Assembly (NCBI RefSeq): GCF_963576615.1 | Contig: NC_088715.1 | Location: forward strand, 61,240,981 to 61,304,980 | DNA length: 64,000 nucleotides | Direction: 5' to 3' | DNA from: Watersipora subatra | Taxonomy: Eukaryota; Bryozoa; Gymnolaemata; Cheilostomatida; Watersiporidae | Shown: positions 47,401 to 57,375 of the stretch, in pieces | How the letters are laid out: every line of letters starts with the position of its first letter | How positions within the stretch are numbered: position 1 is the first letter of the stretch | Translations under genes and position numbers: made by a program | Notes under the pieces: generated by a model | Database searches by the model: none | The model's input: the letters and a program-made list of their open reading frames with translations, nothing else | What the model was told of the DNA's origin: nothing

Positions 47401-50400
47401 CTCCATCTAGAACATTTGTTTTGGTTATATATTTCAGTTTGCCAACATGTTAACAAACACAGCTATGCAAAAAACTTCATTGTATCTATACTTTGTGCAT
47501 TGATAAAGCGATGTGAAGCTACGAAGCTAGAATGATCTTCTACAATGTTCCTTATTCTTACAAAACCATTATTTCCACCACCATCAGAGTCGGCGCTGCT
47601 TTTGCTATTTTAATTATCTGTGTAATCACAAAAATCTGAATCGGCTATAATGTCATCAACATAAGTAGTTATTTGTTTTCTAACTCGGATGCGTTTGATG
47701 AACTTACACAAAAAATCTTCGTTTTCAAGTTGGAAATGCCCAAACAAAGATTAAAATATTAAACTTTAAGCTAATTTTATAGAGAAATCTTAGGAGAACA
47801 CTGTCACTACCATAAAAGTCCTAAAGACCGTTGGTTATGTTATCAACGAATAATAAAATTCAGTTACTAGCAATTGCTGGTAAAGTCGCAAAATTGCGTC
47901 TATGCGGTCTACCATAGAAAACGCATAAATGAGTCTACTTCAGTGAAAGGGTTTAAAACGTTGGACTTGCCACTGTTTGTGATAGTAAACATGTTCATTT
48001 CCTTTTGCAGCCAAGTTACTCTTACTTTTTTTCAGCTACGAGTGCTACAGAACTACAGCTACTACAAAACTTGCACGAGTACTGCTACTGCGTTTTACCC
48101 ACTAAATTTCTACTTCAAAAAGGTAAGTACTTCTCATTCAATGTTGTAGTGTATTGTCTATGAATTGCCACACTTCGACTACTTAATAACGTTGAATTTG
48201 CCACTGTTCGTAATAGTGGGACATGCTCATTTCCTTCAGCAGCTGAGTTACTATTTTTTTCCAGATACGAGTAGGCCTACTGTAACTTACTACTACAGAA
48301 CTTGCACGAGTACTTCGAGGCTTGCGATAGGTGATGGTGAAAAGAAAGAGAGCAGCTGGTATCGACTTACTGTCACCCTGCTTTAGCCATAACCAGCTGT
48401 ACGTTGCCTGCTCAAAAGTAGGCACAAGCTAAAAACTGTTTGTTCATACACCCGACAGAAAAACAAAAACTGTTCACTATCCGCAAGTGTTGCATTGAAC
48501 TAACATTGTGTTATTGTTACGTCACGCTATGTTCTTCATGTTCTGCTATATCACATGTAGCATTTTCTAACCTATTTTTCAGTATATATATACTGTATAT
48601 ATATATATTTTTATGCATTCGTTTTAATTACTGTATCTCATAAAAAGGTTATCATGTTGGTGTTATGTTTTGTTATTGTAAGGTGCTAATGCTGTATCTG
48701 CCTTGACATCATACTGTCTGTGCTGTTATACATATAAACTTTATCGAGACAACCTCATTACTGTTTGTATATACCATGTCAAAACACGGGCTATAGACAA
48801 AGAACTGGTGAGCCATGATTATAGTGTTTTAAGCATGTAGTCTCCATTCAATAAATGCTGGCGATAGCAAAATAGTTTGTATAATTTTTTAAAAGATGCA
48901 AAAATTTTCAATACTGTCAGTTTGAAGAACTTCAGTTTGCCTAGCAATGCCAATTTCTTTGTCAGCTCTCTGTACACAAATAGGGCAACTCTGATTTGAG
49001 TGGTTTGAGACTGATGCATTGTATACTAGCTGTAAACGTATTGCAGATTTCCACTGTTCTCCCCAACATTATTGACATATATGACTGCGTATGTGTATAC
49101 ATAGTGTGATCAGGGCAAAAGATTTTGACTGCATATTTGGAGTTGTTTTACAGTATGAAAGAAAACTTTCAATAACCTCTTGCTGTACATGAATCTGTTC
49201 CCGAGGATGGGTAATGCAGCTAGCAGCTTGGGGCTGTGGCGCCACTCGGGGATGCGCGGGAGACCTTTTTCACCCCGAGTGCAGCGAGAGTCTCCAGGCG
49301 TGGCTTTCCGGATGAATGAGTTGGCGAGTGCGAGGCGATTGATTGTAAAGTGATTGAGTGTTAGGTGATTGATTGCAAGGTGATTGATTGCAAGTGCGAG
49401 GCAATCGACTGCGAGGCGATTGGTTGCGAGGCAATTGATTGCAAGGCGAGTGCGAGGCAATTGATTGCAAGGCAAGTGCAAGGCGATTGAGCGCGATGTG
49501 ATTGCGAGGTGATTGCAATGCGAGTGCGAGGCGATTAATTGCGAGGCGATTGATTGCGAGGCGATTAATTACGAGTGCGAAGCGATTGATTGCGAGGCGA
49601 GTGCAAGGCGAGTGCGAGAGCGCGATTTTCAACTGCTTGGCAGGTAAAGACTGGTCTGCCAAAGCGGGGGCTCGGCGGCAGAAGTGCGCGATCGTCAACT
49701 GCAAATATAGACGAGTATGAACGGATGCATGAATCTAGACACAAAAATCTAGAATATTCACTAGATTTTGCACGCATCTAGCTGTAAAACACATTGCAGA
49801 TTTCCATTGTTCTCCCCAACATTATTGACATGTATATGTGTATGCATACACTGATCAGGGCAACAATTTCAGTAGACTGCATATTTGGAGTTGTTTTGCA
49901 GTATGAAAGACAACTCTCAATAAACCTTATGCTGCCTGTGAATCTGTTCCTGTAGGCTCAAACTCCAGGTCTCTGGTAGGAGACCCGAGTTAGAGCAGAA
50001 ATTACCACCCATATGGGTTAACCGGGGTGAGGAAACAATTTTGTTATATATATACATATATATATATATTAAAAACAAATATTAATAAGAAAGTAAACCT
50101 TTAGTAATTGCGCTACAAATTTGTTTCGTACGATGCACTCATCAGACGCGGTTGGACTAAAAATCTATATCATATATAGATATATAGTATATATATAAGT
50201 GATGTACTCCCATGTACAAGTACATTACTTAATCATTTTTACATACTATATTATTTGGGCATTAAATATGTGAAACATGGGAGCTGAACTTCTCACTTTC
50301 ACACATTGGCTGCTATACTTTTTAGTATCAATGAAAACTTTATTTTATTGATTTCTAGGCAATCACTAAGAAAGTATGGAAGTACCCAAGTCAAAAAAAC

Positions 50401-52842
50401 TGGTGACAGTTATTTTCTCTCGCTACAAACAACAACAAATGTATGAACACTAATCACTTACTGTCATCATATATCAAAGCCCAGAAGAGAAGAGAGATTA
50501 GAATTGTCTCCCCTGATGTGAATTCATACAGAAACCAGTTTAACTTCATGTACCACTTGATACCTTCAGAACTTTCTAAGAAACAGTCAAATATGCTACA
50601 AGGTCAGAGCAAGCCTTGCTATTCCTCGATATGCAAATCTGAAGACAGCGAACAACAAACAAAAAGAAGCAGCAGACTTTTAAGAATAAGCTAATGTCAA
50701 ATGTTAACATTTTTTTCAGCAAAAATAATAGAAAGGTGACAGCTTGGAGTTGTAAATGAATACTCCGGAAAAATTGACAGAAGGGGACAACTCGAAATCT
50801 CAGATAATAAAACAGCTAAAGGTACAAGCTTACAAACAAGGACCTGATGCAAAACTGTGATTGATAATTTGAAGTGTTATCTTATACTAACACCTACCAT
50901 GCAATCTGAATCCCGCCGTACAGACAGCTGTATTTACCAACTGAGCAATGGTAAAAGCCAGCATTCCCCAGTTAGTCAGATATATAAACCATTTCACTCT
51001 CTGGCTCTCATCGTCGTACCTGTAGGAACAAATAAAGCTTTGCAGGTTCTATTCAGCGTGAGCTGCTTATACCACTTTGGTTTCCACGTGTGGTTCCCTC
51101 AGTGCAATTTGCTGATAGAATATAAAAACTGTAAAACTTCTATCATTTGAGATTTTGAGTGACTTAACTTATTAAGGGATGTTTTAAGCACTTGCCGGTT
51201 GTCATTTCCTAATTTATGCTCTATTTTTATGCAAAAAAATAAAAAAAACTTAAAATAATTGGTTAAACCTGAGTTTTAAAGTTGAATTTTATTTTTCTAT
51301 CACTAGGATTGGTTTTAAGGCAGCAGAATCTATTTACACATTTGATTTATATGCAAACCTGTATTCAAGATTGCTAAGGTCAGCTAACTCTAGTTGAAGT
51401 TAGCGTGAGAGAAAGTTTCAAAAGAGGTGTCACACCTGCTTAGTCTACACGTATTCTAAATTGTTACAGTTTTAATATTTTAGTCATTGTTGCAAATATA
51501 TCAGATTATAGTAGTTGCAAAGGGATCAAGATTGTAATTATATTTCACTACTGGTTGAATGCCCAGCTTATAATTAGTGGAAGGTAATGTTAATGCCTGC
51601 CACTTGCCATTAGCCTGGCACATTGCCAATGGCTAGTTTGAGTAAACTAGTATCTGCATTGCTAAATTTACTAATAAGAGCCGTAAGAGCACGCTTTAGT
51701 GATGTTGTGTGACACCGAGTGCTGTGCGTAGTTTGCATGTCGTGTAGCTTAATTGGTTAGGTTATCCGCCTGGTGAACGGGAGGTTCTGAGATCAAATCT
51801 TTTGTGATACAGATTTTTTATTTATAGATACTAATCGCTATAGCAGGACAGACCAAACGATGATGGCAAACAACAACCTTGGAGATTTATATAGATTAAC
51901 ACATACCTACTTAACATCGTGTTATAACTTAACTGACAGTAACTAGCTATACATTTGCAGAAAGTACAGTAGTGGCAAGACAAAAACAAATGGTTTGCAC
52001 AAATTTTTAAAAATAACCTTGTACCCATTTAGCACTAGTGTTCGGAACCGCTAAAACATTTCCGTTTCTGACCTACATTACCATCATGTCTGTATACTTG
52101 CTCACAACTTTTACTACACCAGTTGCTCTCCCCCTACATCTATCCACCCTTATTTTTCTAGTAAATCCTCTCTCAAACTACTACAATCTCAGCATCTGGA
52201 CATCGTCAGTTTTATAGCAAGCCTCAAAAGCATGGAATCAGCTGCCTGCTGACATCTGGGTAACCAAAAACACTAATCTATTTAGGATGGTTTTGAAGTG
52301 ACACATGCTGCCAAGGCTAGAGTAGTCTGAGCACTGCTGGGTTGTCATATTCTTTTTTCTTCAGCTTGCAAACTTGCAGTGCTTTAGCTGTTGTGCACAT
52401 GGAGCCTTCTTCCAGGATTTTTTATAATGTATTTTTAGCAAATGTCTTACAATTCAAAAGCGACCAAAGGCTGCATCCTTTCACAATAGGATTGTCTGAT
52501 ATAGTTGTCTTAGAATTGAGATGTTGTGAGTAGAGTTTCTTTTATTTTGTTCAATATATATTATGCAATTCAATTAAAAAGCCTACTAAGTTGGTGCAAT
52601 GTACTTGTTAAAAAAAGAGTTTAGTTGAATGAAGTAGGCCTTACTTTGGATTCTTACCAAGTCTGTTCTGCTGCTCCAGTAAAGATAAGAAAAACTGCAA
52701 AAAAGATAGCCCAGCACCATCTCCAAAGCAGGTAGAAGATCCTCCAGGCTTTGGCAGCTCTGTACTCAGGCGAGTAGAGGCGCCAGGAATCCGTTGATGA
52801 GAAGAGAAAACTTTGCGGAGAGCACTCTTTGCCCTCTCCCAT
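42177..52842 (-). CDS. Rolling stone-like membrane protein, copy A (six exons)
   Basis: Joining exons 52842-52658, 51019-50898, 50575-50462, 43732-43530, 42743-42579 and 42215-42177 gives 828 bp (275 residues plus stop). The protein resembles the rolling stone (rost) family of multi-pass membrane proteins, first described in Drosophila myoblast fusion; the function here is unknown. Visible family signatures are WRIFYLLWRW near residue 34, QRVKWFIYLTNWG near 70, VKWYMKLNW-type motif (IKWYMKLNW) in exon 3, THGVNGLHTLIDLWITAMP near 150, GGTNALGKTYIY before the exon 4/5 junction and VLDW after it. I infer about six helices, near residues 34-58, 72-94, 113-137, 154-172, 175-195 and 218-242. The start MGEGKEC is shared with copy B and there is no signal peptide. 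Every junction is GT-AG and in phase. It lies 3' of the MFSD1-like gene and 5' of copy B on the same strand. Intron 3 (about 6.7 kb) carries the Helitron-like and Penelope-like repeats. A first noncoding exon may exist upstream. Confidence 0.85.
42579..42743 (-). CDS. Copy A exon 5
   Basis: Encodes VLDWNEDATFAAIYS, TM6 and a basic, polar tail ending RELNTK, 165 bp. Acceptor is TGTTGACAG and donor GTGAGT, shared by all three copies. Reading through the donor would add an unrelated tail to a stop at 42519. Confidence 0.85.
43385..43474. mobile_element. Foldback MITE (family M1), right end only
   Basis: GATAGAAAAATATCGATATT through GTGGAAGTTCATCTTTA, in intron 4 of copy A, 56 bp from the exon 4 donor. 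Confidence 0.65.
43530..43732 (-). CDS. Copy A exon 4 (family core)
   Basis: Encodes YTLTIDTYITHGVNG through GGTNALGKTYIYS, 203 bp, with acceptor TCTTTTACAG and donor GTAAGG in phase 0. It holds TM4, TM5 and the most conserved part of the family. Confidence 0.9.
44105..44255 (+). repeat. Dispersed repeat, second copy
   Basis: Homologue of 41732-41880, in intron 3 of copy A. Confidence 0.65.
44349..44406. repeat. (TA)n microsatellite at the element border
   Basis: TA run directly abutting the TC start of the Helitron-like element. Confidence 0.95.
44407..46751 (+). mobile_element. Helitron-like non-autonomous element 1
   Basis: Starts TCTACTATATAAACGG next to an A and ends CTAG before a T, with a hairpin (GCTG/CCCGT paired to ACGGG/CAGC) just before the end. 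These are the classic Helitron boundary features. No Rep/helicase ORF. It holds a 190-bp module twice (45853-46060 and 46559-46751) around a minisatellite. The repeated module with AATAAACC and the TTTGGGGCCGTGG after its first copy also resembles an LTR with leader, so a miniature LTR element inserted here is an alternative. Confidence 0.5.
46150..46400. repeat. Minisatellite in element 1 (GCGAGGCGATTGATT units)
   Basis: Short units of GCGAGGCGATTGATT with GCGAGT inserts, G-rich on the plus strand and unlike the AT-rich surroundings. Confidence 0.9.
46752..49955 (+). mobile_element. Helitron-like non-autonomous element 2
   Basis: Begins TCTACTATATAAGCGG immediately after the CTAG of element 1. 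Its parts match element 1 block by block: 46985-47290 with 44755-45050, 48120-49020 with 44985-45850, 49026-49227 and 49778-49955 with the 190-bp module. An extra 47.3-48.1 kb segment carries a further partial duplicate. Its 3' end stops at CCTGTAG where other sequence begins at 49956. Confidence 0.5.
49325..49620. repeat. Minisatellite in element 2 (GCGAGGCGATTGATT units)
   Basis: Same unit as in element 1 but with a different arrangement and copy number. Confidence 0.9.
49956..50200 (-). mobile_element. Penelope-like element terminal fragment (inferred)
   Basis: Contains the hammerhead motif at 50110-50149 and an inverted motif GGTCTCTGGTAGGAGACC at about 49969-49986. Penelope-like elements are known to carry hammerheads in their terminal repeats. 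No reverse transcriptase is seen. Confidence 0.45.
50110..50149 (-). ncRNA. Hammerhead ribozyme motif
   Basis: On the minus strand: stem I strand GCGT, core CTGATGA (50145-50139), stem II GTGC-ATC-GTAC (four pairs with one G-U), core GAAA, a short self-pairing stem III (CAAATTTG), GTA cleavage triplet, then stem I strand GCGC. All invariant core residues are present. Predicted cleavage is after A at 50114. The short stem III is typical of Penelope-associated hammerheads, which often work as dimers. Confidence 0.75.
50462..50575 (-). CDS. Copy A exon 3
   Basis: Encodes ESSEGIKWYMKLNW then TM3 (TILISLLFWALIY), 114 bp, with acceptor TTTCTTAG and donor GTAAGT in phase 1. It is closer to copy C than to copy B, unlike exon 1. 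Confidence 0.85.
50898..51019 (-). CDS. Copy A exon 2
   Basis: Follows acceptor TTGTTCCTACAG. The first base completes the Trp codon from exon 1, giving W-YDDESQRVKWFIY and then TM2 (TNWGMLAFTIAQLV). It is 122 bp, the same as in copies B and C, and ends in phase 1 at GTAGGT. Confidence 0.85.
51040..51550. other. Intron 1 of copy A, proximal part
   Basis: AT-rich; nothing recognised. Confidence 0.4.
51557..51825 (+). mobile_element. tRNA-derived SINE (family B)
   Basis: GAATGCCCAGCTTATAAT head, CTTGCCATTAGCCTGGCA block, then a clear tRNA-like part with A-box TAGCTTAATTGGTTAGG and B-box GAGATCAAATC. Confidence 0.7.
52060..52300 (+). pseudogene. LINE reverse-transcriptase C-terminal remnant
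   Basis: Translation gives AWNQLPADIWVTKNTNLFRM with stops nearby, resembling the WN-LP motif at the end of CR1/L2-type reverse transcriptases. Degenerate and short. Confidence 0.35.
52658..52842 (-). CDS. Copy A exon 1 (N-terminus, first membrane helix)
   Basis: Encodes MGEGKECSPQSFLFSS through AAEQTW (185 bp) and ends in phase 2 at a GGTAAGAA donor. It contains TM1. The ATG at 52842 matches the start of copy B residue for residue over seven positions. Confidence 0.85.
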
Positions 52843-53240
52843 GTTTGGCTCGTTGTGACCTCAAAGCTCTAACTAGTAAACTAGCTGCACAGGGTTTGTT
52901 ACACGGGTATAGCTCGCGGCATTCATGAGTATTTTTTCAATAGAGACAGAGGGCCACGCTCTGTTGATTCCAAATGAATCTAATCAAGCATTGAGGTTAT
53001 GCTCAAATGATCAGTTTGCTAACCGATAGGGTGTGTTATTGTTATTGTTAGTACGAAGCATACAGTGAATGATGTCATAAGTCTTTCTTCATAACAAAAT
53101 AATATAAGAAGTAGGCCAGTACGATGGTTCTAAACTAGGCCTAAGCAATAAAAATAAACAGCAGAATCTATTCATTTATAGATCTTACCTGAGAAGGTTG
53201 AATGAAAGATTTTAGGTTGACAAAAACATAACTACTTCAT
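52843..53240. promoter_or_regulatory. Region upstream of copy A
   Basis: Should hold the copy A promoter or 5' leader. No convincing core promoter seen. Confidence 0.25.
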
Positions 53241-53244
53241 CTAT

Positions 53245-55685
53245 GATTTAGAGCTCTAGTTTGAACAGCACAGCTAAAACAATTAAAGGCTTGAAAGTTC
53301 AGAAGTGCCAAAAAATGCATTGGTAGAGGATTTCCATCAAACACTGCAATAAGTTGCCTCCTCAAACTTTATTGAACCTAACTGCATATAGATTTCAAAA
53401 TCCATCAAAATGTGAAGAAAATAAATAAACAAAGAATCAAATAAACAATGAATAACCAAAACTTCTCCTACTGGCAGCTAGTTTTATTGGTGAATAGAAC
53501 CTGTCAGTTTTCATTTCTGTCACATTTTATCACACTCTTTATTACTTTATTACCAATAATCTAATTTCAGCTAAAATATTTGCCAAGTTATGCCAAACAA
53601 ATCAACACCAAAGAGAATATAAAAATAAAATTAGGCTATTATAAAAATTCTATATTGAAAATCCTTGATTATAAAATAAATGTATTGTTTGACATTTAGC
53701 GTTTAAAATACCCTTGTCTGTTAAAGATGCGATTGTGACTAGTAGACCAAAGTTTAGTAGACTTAAACAAAAAGTACAGATGCTTTTTTATCATTTGAGA
53801 TGTTGTGTTTTGTTTCCGGCAATCTGATTGCCAAGATATTTGAAGATTAAAATCGAAAAAGCTTGATCGCGGTTGAAACGCTCAAGAGAAAAAGATGTGC
53901 TCAGGACACATGTGCAATGAAAGTCGAGTCCTATGCGGCTCTATTGTCATATATTTTATTTGCTCATGATTGTTAGAATATAGCTTTAAATCTAGCTACA
54001 TGTACAGTATTACACATGACTCAAATAAGACAAATAAAGTTGGTTCCATCAGTTTTCTCTAAAGGCTGTTAAGTGGATACTAAGTAGTTGTTTCCTTCTG
54101 TTTGCTGGACTAACCACGCAGTTGTTGGTAGTAAACATCATAAATTGCATCATTCTTGGCATCTAAAGTGTCTGATTCATTCTACCCTGAACACAGTTTA
54201 GATTGCTCAAGTGATGACAAACATAATGCTCACTGACGATGTGTTGATTCTGGCATGACAGTTTTCTAATTTTGCTATTAAAAAGGCAGCTTTTTTCAAG
54301 TTCTTAATAACAAATGCCAAGTTAATAAATAATGCTTAAAATCATGCCTTAAACAAAATTCATTCTTACATCTGAAACAAGACTATATGTGGAAAAGAAC
54401 TTAGCAATTAGAAAATATTTCTGAATTGCAAATACATCAGAATCAGAAATATTTCTAACTGCAAACATTTTTTATTTCTGAAAGGAAATCATTTCCCCTA
54501 TATTTCTGAATGCTGTTAGAATTATCCAATTTTTGACTTGAATTGATAATTAAAATTTATATGAATTAAATTGTGTGTCACTGTGAGCTGATCATTTTTC
54601 ATCAAAAATTTCAAAAACCTTAATTTAACCAATTAAATTTTTCAGTTGTGAGTTATAGGAAAACATCGTCGTTGTACGTGGTAGAAAACCTATCGTGTAC
54701 AAATGAATCAAACAAATTAAATTTTGCAGAATTCAGACACTCTCTGCACAATTGTTCAGCTAATTGATAGTAGAACATATTTGGTATCCCTGCTGTTCAA
54801 GGAGGATCACCTTCTAGATCAGCATCTTTAGCCTGTTCATGAAAACCTGAGATGATAATGGTTATCTCATCGTACATACTTGAGTGTGATTCAACACACC
54901 TGGTGTAATGTTAGATAACTAATTCCTAAGGATAAAGTAAAGCCACTCTAGCAGTGCGTCTTGCGTTGCGTTATTAACAACCCACTTGCCTATTTTTCAC
55001 ATCTGCTACTGTAAGTGCTTGTGTTATACTGCGACGACGTCATGGGTCGATTTCTACAGCCGAGTTCAAATGCCTTGACTTTCACAGCCTTAACAAATCA
55101 ATGGTCGAGGAATACAGGCTTATATTAATAAGTTTTCATTAAGTCTTCATAGACAACTAAGGGTGCAAAATGCGACAAGATTGAAGCCAGTTCAGATAGA
55201 TCAGCTTCAAACCAAAAGAAATATGCGTAAAATGGAATCTTGGGTAAGACATTGTGAGTAAGTCAATTGTTGCAGTATATACATGTAAAGTGAATCTTTG
55301 TTCCGAATCCAGTTCTTCCTAACTAGCCATTTGAATTAACATTCTATTATACACCATAAAACTTTTTAAATCTTCACACAATCAGGTTAACTCAGCACTT
55401 ATGGACTTCTTTTGTCGATGCAGTCCTTCCAACATTTTCTTATTTTTAAAGTAAAGTTGCAAGCTATAACTTAAAAGTAATGTATAATGTATGCACTTAC
55501 TATTTTCTTCACAGTTTGATGGATTTTGAAATCTGTATGCAGCCCGATTCAATAGTTCGAGGAGGCAACTTATTGTGAAGCGTTGGCTGCAAATCTTCTA
55601 CACAAATGCACTTTTTCACACACATGAACTTTCACACCTTTTTAGCTATGCTTTTAAAAGTCGAGCTATGAATCATTTCTAGATG
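53245..55685. repeat. Long inverted repeat, arms about 180 bp, span 2.4 kb
   Basis: 53245-53424 aligns to the inverted complement of 55500-55685, best over the inner 85 bp (CAATAAGTTGCCTCCTC and ATTTCAAAATCCATCAAA shared). The loop contains a half M1 MITE at 53745-53910. Confidence 0.75.
53745..53910. mobile_element. Foldback MITE (family M1), left half
   Basis: Left arm through CTTGATCGCGGTTGAAACGC; no right arm. Confidence 0.65.
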
Positions 55686-55689
55686 ACAG

Positions 55690-57370
55690 AACTGGAAACA
55701 TGTGGATAGTTTGTGTACACATCCGGTTAGTGTTAATAATTTATATTACTGAATGCATGTATATCTATATTGAATTTCATGCTATCGGGAAAACAGGTGC
55801 TTTGGTCCCTTAGTTTTCCTACCAGTGATTAAAATTGGAGAAAACATTCTATTACTGTTTATTTTAACTGAGCAGAAAATAAAGAGAACATTTTTATAGG
55901 GTAGTTTTCACGCAATCACAAGTACCTACGCTTATATTACATTAGATCACAATCACGTACTGCGCTATCGCAAATGAGAACACCAAATAATTCACGTTTT
56001 TGTTCATCTTGGCACCTTTGCCTGAGTCATGTTAATCCATTTAATTACAGCATGCCGCATATCATTAGATGCAGAAATTACTGCCTGTTCTAGCATTTTA
56101 TGGCAGAAGTGATGAAATTAGCATGGTTATGATATATCTGTATTAACGGTAGTTCAGCCACTTTACACCACCAACGATCCTTCTCAGGGCTACCCGTTAT
56201 TCCAAGAGTTGTTAGAAACATGTTGCAATAGTATCACAAAATCAATCTGTTGCTTGTAACTAAGGCTATCTTTCTATTTCTGTCACAGTCAGTTGTATAC
56301 ATATTTTCATTGAAGAAACTCAACACCAATTACTGCTTAACGGAAACTTACTCCATATGAATCTTTAGTAAGATCTAGCAAGGCAATAAGCGCTAGTAAG
56401 GCGTGAGTGAGTAAACTCTTGTTTCTTTTGCCTTTTAATCAGCAGCAAGACCCTCCCCGGCCTGCCGAGATTCTGAGCTAGTAAAGAGAATTCCAACTAC
56501 ATGTACTTGTATTAGAAGACAGAGAGTTCAATTGCACTCCACCTCAAATGAGGTAGAAAAAATACATAACTTTAGTACTATGCAAAAATAAAAACATAAG
56601 AAATCTTAGTAAAACAGTGTATGCAAGGATTGAAAATATCTGACAAAATAACCATAATAATATAAGTATGTCAAAGGGCACCAATTATCAGAGGTTAATC
56701 TATTTCAAGTAGAACAGAGTGAGAATGTGTGATGATTGGAATTGAGCGAGGTAAAGAGAAAGCACCAGATGCTGTGGCATTTTCTGAGCGGCTCTCCTGA
56801 TTGCTGACTTAATTTAATTTTCCTTCCTTGTCTTTACTACAAATATTATTCTTTGGTAACTAACCAATCAGCATGCAGCAAGGGAATACCATAATTTGCT
56901 ATTCCTCCTGTAAGCTATGAACTAGTTACTATCATCTGAATTGTTCAAAATGAAATGTAAATTTTGAGTGCATATTTGCTTTGACATATAAGAAAATAAT
57001 GATTTCCAATGTATGATGTCCAAAATTTTTGGAAACAATAGTATGTTAAATCACTACATATGTACACCAGTCCTTGATAAAGTTAAATCAATACACCAGT
57101 CCATGACTGCTCGAATAATAATAAACAGCGATTCATACGATCCCTTTTAGTTTTAAAATCATGAGAAGATTAATGCGAGTGGTAGAAATGGTGAAAGACA
57201 CATTTTCGAATAATAAAAATAAAAAGTATGCATTTTGAAATTATTTCTGTACAATGAGTGAAACCATCAAGTAGTTATCATAAAGAAGCAAGTGATGTAA
57301 ATAAGAGTCTAGAATGATTGAGTGTGGAACATTTCCACTCCGCATGAGAAATCCCACTCTGTTTAGATGG
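55690..57370. other. Intergenic or MFSD1 3' region
   Basis: AT-rich; I could not identify the terminal MFSD1 exon or any repeat family. Confidence 0.35.
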
Positions 57371-57375
57371 ATGCA

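Noticed and set aside
50443-51150. Two plus-strand ORFs of 83 and 97 codons
   Set aside because: Antisense shadows of copy A exons 3 and 2.
51735-51800. Possible functional tRNA gene
   Set aside because: A and B boxes are good but the sequence recurs as part of a longer dispersed repeat, so it is a SINE head.
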